Origin: an uncultured Collinsella sp.
Lineage (GTDB): Bacteria; Actinomycetota; Coriobacteriia; Coriobacteriales; Coriobacteriaceae
DNA length: 5,421 nt
Direction: 5' to 3'
NCBI GenBank assembly: GCA_902494375.1
Contig: CABUTL010000113.1
Coordinates: 1 to 5,421, forward strand
A program made the translations under genes and the position numbers. Within the stretch, counting starts at the first letter, position 1. Every line of letters starts with the position of its first letter. This document shows, one piece after another, positions 4,056 to 5,421 of the stretch. A model generated the notes under the pieces. That model was not told where the DNA came from. It did no database searches and worked only from the letters and a program-made list of their open reading frames with translations.

Positions 4056-5421
4056 TTACTTTCCCTGCACCATGGTGAGGGAGATTTTCTTGCGGTCGCG
4101 ATCGACCTTCTCGACCCACACCTTGACCGTGTCGCCGACGCGCACTACGTCGCTGGGGTGCTTGACAAAGCGGTTGGCAAGCTTGGAGATATGCACGAGG
4201 CCGTCCTGGTGCACGCCCACGTCGACGAAGGCACCAAAATCCACAACGTTGCGCACCGTGCCCTTGAGCTCCATGCCCGGCTCCAGGTCGTCGATGGAAA
4301 GCGCTGAGTGGCTAAAGACCACCTCGGGCGCGTCGTCGCGCGGGTCGCGACCAGGCTTCTTGAGCTCGTTGACAATGTCGATGAGCGTGAGGGTGCCGCA
4401 GTCCAGGTCGCTTGCCAGCGCCGAGATGCTGCCCAGGCGGCGCTCGATGTCGGGCACGCCGCCACGGCTGAGCTCGCTAGCTTTAACGCCGGCGCGCTCC
4501 AGAACGGACGTGGCTACCTCGTAGCTTTCGGGGTGGACGCTCGTTGCGTCGAGCGGGTTCTTGCCGCCACTGATGCGCAAAAAGCCCGCGGCGTTGAGAT
4601 ATGCCTTGGGTCCCAACTTGGGGACCTTCTTGAGCTGGTGGCGATCGGTGAAGGCGCCGTTTTCCTCGCGGTAGGCCACGATGTTTTTGGCAACGCTCGG
4701 CGTGATGCCCGATACGTATCCCAGCAGACTTGCGCTCGCGGTGTTTACGTCGACGCCCACGCGGTTGACGACGTCTTCCACCACGTGACCCAGGGTACGC
4801 GAAAGCTCGGCCTGGTCAAGGTCGTGCTGGTACTGGCCTACGCCGATGGACTGGGGCGGAATCTTGACGAGCTCTGCCAGCGGGTCTTGCAGGCGGCGAC
4901 CCAGGCTCATGGCGCCACGTACGGTGACATCCAGGTCGGGATACTCCTGGCTTGCGAGCTCGGAGGCGGAGTACACCGATGCGCCGGCCTCGTTGACGAT
5001 GGTGTATCGCAGCCCAGGAGCCTGCTCGGCAATGAACTCCGAGACGACTTCCTCGGTCTCGCGGCTGGCGGTGCCGTTGCCGATGACGATGGTGTTGACG
5101 CCGTCCTTCTTGACGAGGCGGGCGAGTTCGCGCTTGGTGCCGGCGACGTCGTGGCGCGGCTTGGTGGGGTAGACCACGCCGTGGTCGAGCAGCTTGCCGG
5201 TCTCGTCCATGACGGCGACCTTGCAGCCGGTGCGATAGCCAGGATCGAGCGCGAGCACGCGGGCGCCGCGCACGGGGCGTGTCGAGAGCAGGCCCTCGAG
5301 ATTCTTGGCAAAGACGTTGATGGCCTCGGTCTGGGCGCGAACGGTGAGTTTGGCGCGGGCCTCGCGCTCCAGCGAGGGGGCCATGAGGCGCTTGTAGCCG
5401 TCGGCGATGGCGGCATCGAAG
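4056..5421 (-). CDS. tex: Tex-family S1 RNA-binding protein (C-terminal part, runs off right edge)
   Basis: Cytosolic nucleic-acid-binding protein of the Tex/Spt6-related family, linked in other bacteria to transcription. The last ~454 codons of a protein usually 720-780 aa are visible, entered at FDAAIADGYKRL, so the frame is open through the right edge and the Met at 5384 is internal. Domains in order: a YqgF/RuvC-like domain beginning RVLALDPGYRTGCKVAVMD (about 5265 down to 4860), the family motifs QDPLAELVKIPP and SIGVGQYQHDLDQ, a helix-hairpin-helix pair around VGVDVNTASASLLGYVSGI through VPKLGPKAYLNAAGFLRI (about 4770-4560), a linker helical region, and an S1 domain from GMELKGTVRNVVDFGAFVDV to RDRKKISLTM (about 4285-4065). 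The stop is TAA at 4058-4056. It has no evident functional link to the convergent PTS operon. Confidence 0.96.
   Translation of the reverse strand, partial: FDAAIADGYKRLMAPSLEREARAKLTVRAQTEAINVFAKNLEGLLSTRPVRGARVLALDPGYRTGCKVAVMDETGKLLDHGVVYPTKPRHDVAGTKRELARLVKKDGVNTIVIGNGTASRETEEVVSEFIAEQAPGLRYTIVNEAGASVYSASELASQEYPDLDVTVRGAMSLGRRLQDPLAELVKIPPQSIGVGQYQHDLDQAELSRTLGHVVEDVVNRVGVDVNTASASLLGYVSGITPSVAKNIVAYREENGAFTDRHQLKKVPKLGPKAYLNAAGFLRISGGKNPLDATSVHPESYEVATSVLERAGVKASELSRGGVPDIERRLGSISALASDLDCGTLTLIDIVNELKKPGRDPRDDAPEVVFSHSALSIDDLEPGMELKGTVRNVVDFGAFVDVGVHQDGLVHISKLANRFVKHPSDVVRVGDTVKVWVEKVDRDRKKISLTMVQGK

Noticed and set aside
3811..4119. Possible small gene in the gap before tex (minus-strand frame of 102 codons)
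   Set aside because: It runs into the tex 3' end in another frame, has no recognisable motif or ribosome binding site, and its composition is non-coding in character.
1..5421. CRISPR array, insertion sequence, tRNA/rRNA gene or novel defence system
   Set aside because: No regularly spaced repeats, transposase motifs, terminal inverted repeats or cloverleaf-like sequence were seen. All sizeable genes belong to well-known families.

Overview
The window looks like chromosomal DNA of a moderately GC-rich anaerobe. Codon choice, the Tex sequence and the sugar-PTS gene set suggest an actinomycetote of the class Coriobacteriia, such as Collinsella. That placement is an impression from sequence style, not a marker-based assignment.

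Layout, left to right. (1) The 5' part of a DeoR-family repressor gene on the minus strand runs off the left edge. (2) A 348-bp AT-rich divergent control region follows. It holds a good minus-strand promoter for the regulator, a TTTCG/CGAAA palindrome over that promoter's -10/+1 region, and repeats clustered around the likely plus-strand promoter. (3) A four-gene plus-strand operon comes next: a short transaldolase, then PTS enzyme IIA, IIB and IIC. IIC is clearly of the UlaA (ascorbate) family. Both gaps between the PTS genes (IIA-IIB and IIB-IIC) contain stem-loops, and the operon ends at a strong intrinsic terminator with a 15-bp perfect stem. (4) About 300 bp without a recognisable gene follows, with one long inverted repeat. 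(5) The C-terminal ~60% of tex, a conserved S1-domain nucleic-acid-binding protein, lies convergently on the minus strand and runs off the right edge.

How the genes fit together (inference). The regulator senses a sugar phosphate and controls its own gene and the operon. IIA (phospho-His), IIB (phospho-Cys) and the membrane protein IIC import and phosphorylate a sugar or sugar acid. The transaldolase feeds the resulting phosphate into the pentose-phosphate and glycolytic pools. The usual L-ascorbate catabolic enzymes (UlaD, UlaE, UlaF, UlaG) are not in the window, and the operon is closed by a regulator on one side and a terminator on the other. The substrate is therefore uncertain and may not be ascorbate. 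Tex is an unrelated housekeeping neighbour.

Nothing here is a clearly new class of system. The points most worth checking are the unusual pairing of a UlaABC-type PTS with a transaldolase, the shared repressor half-sites, and the intercistronic stem-loops.
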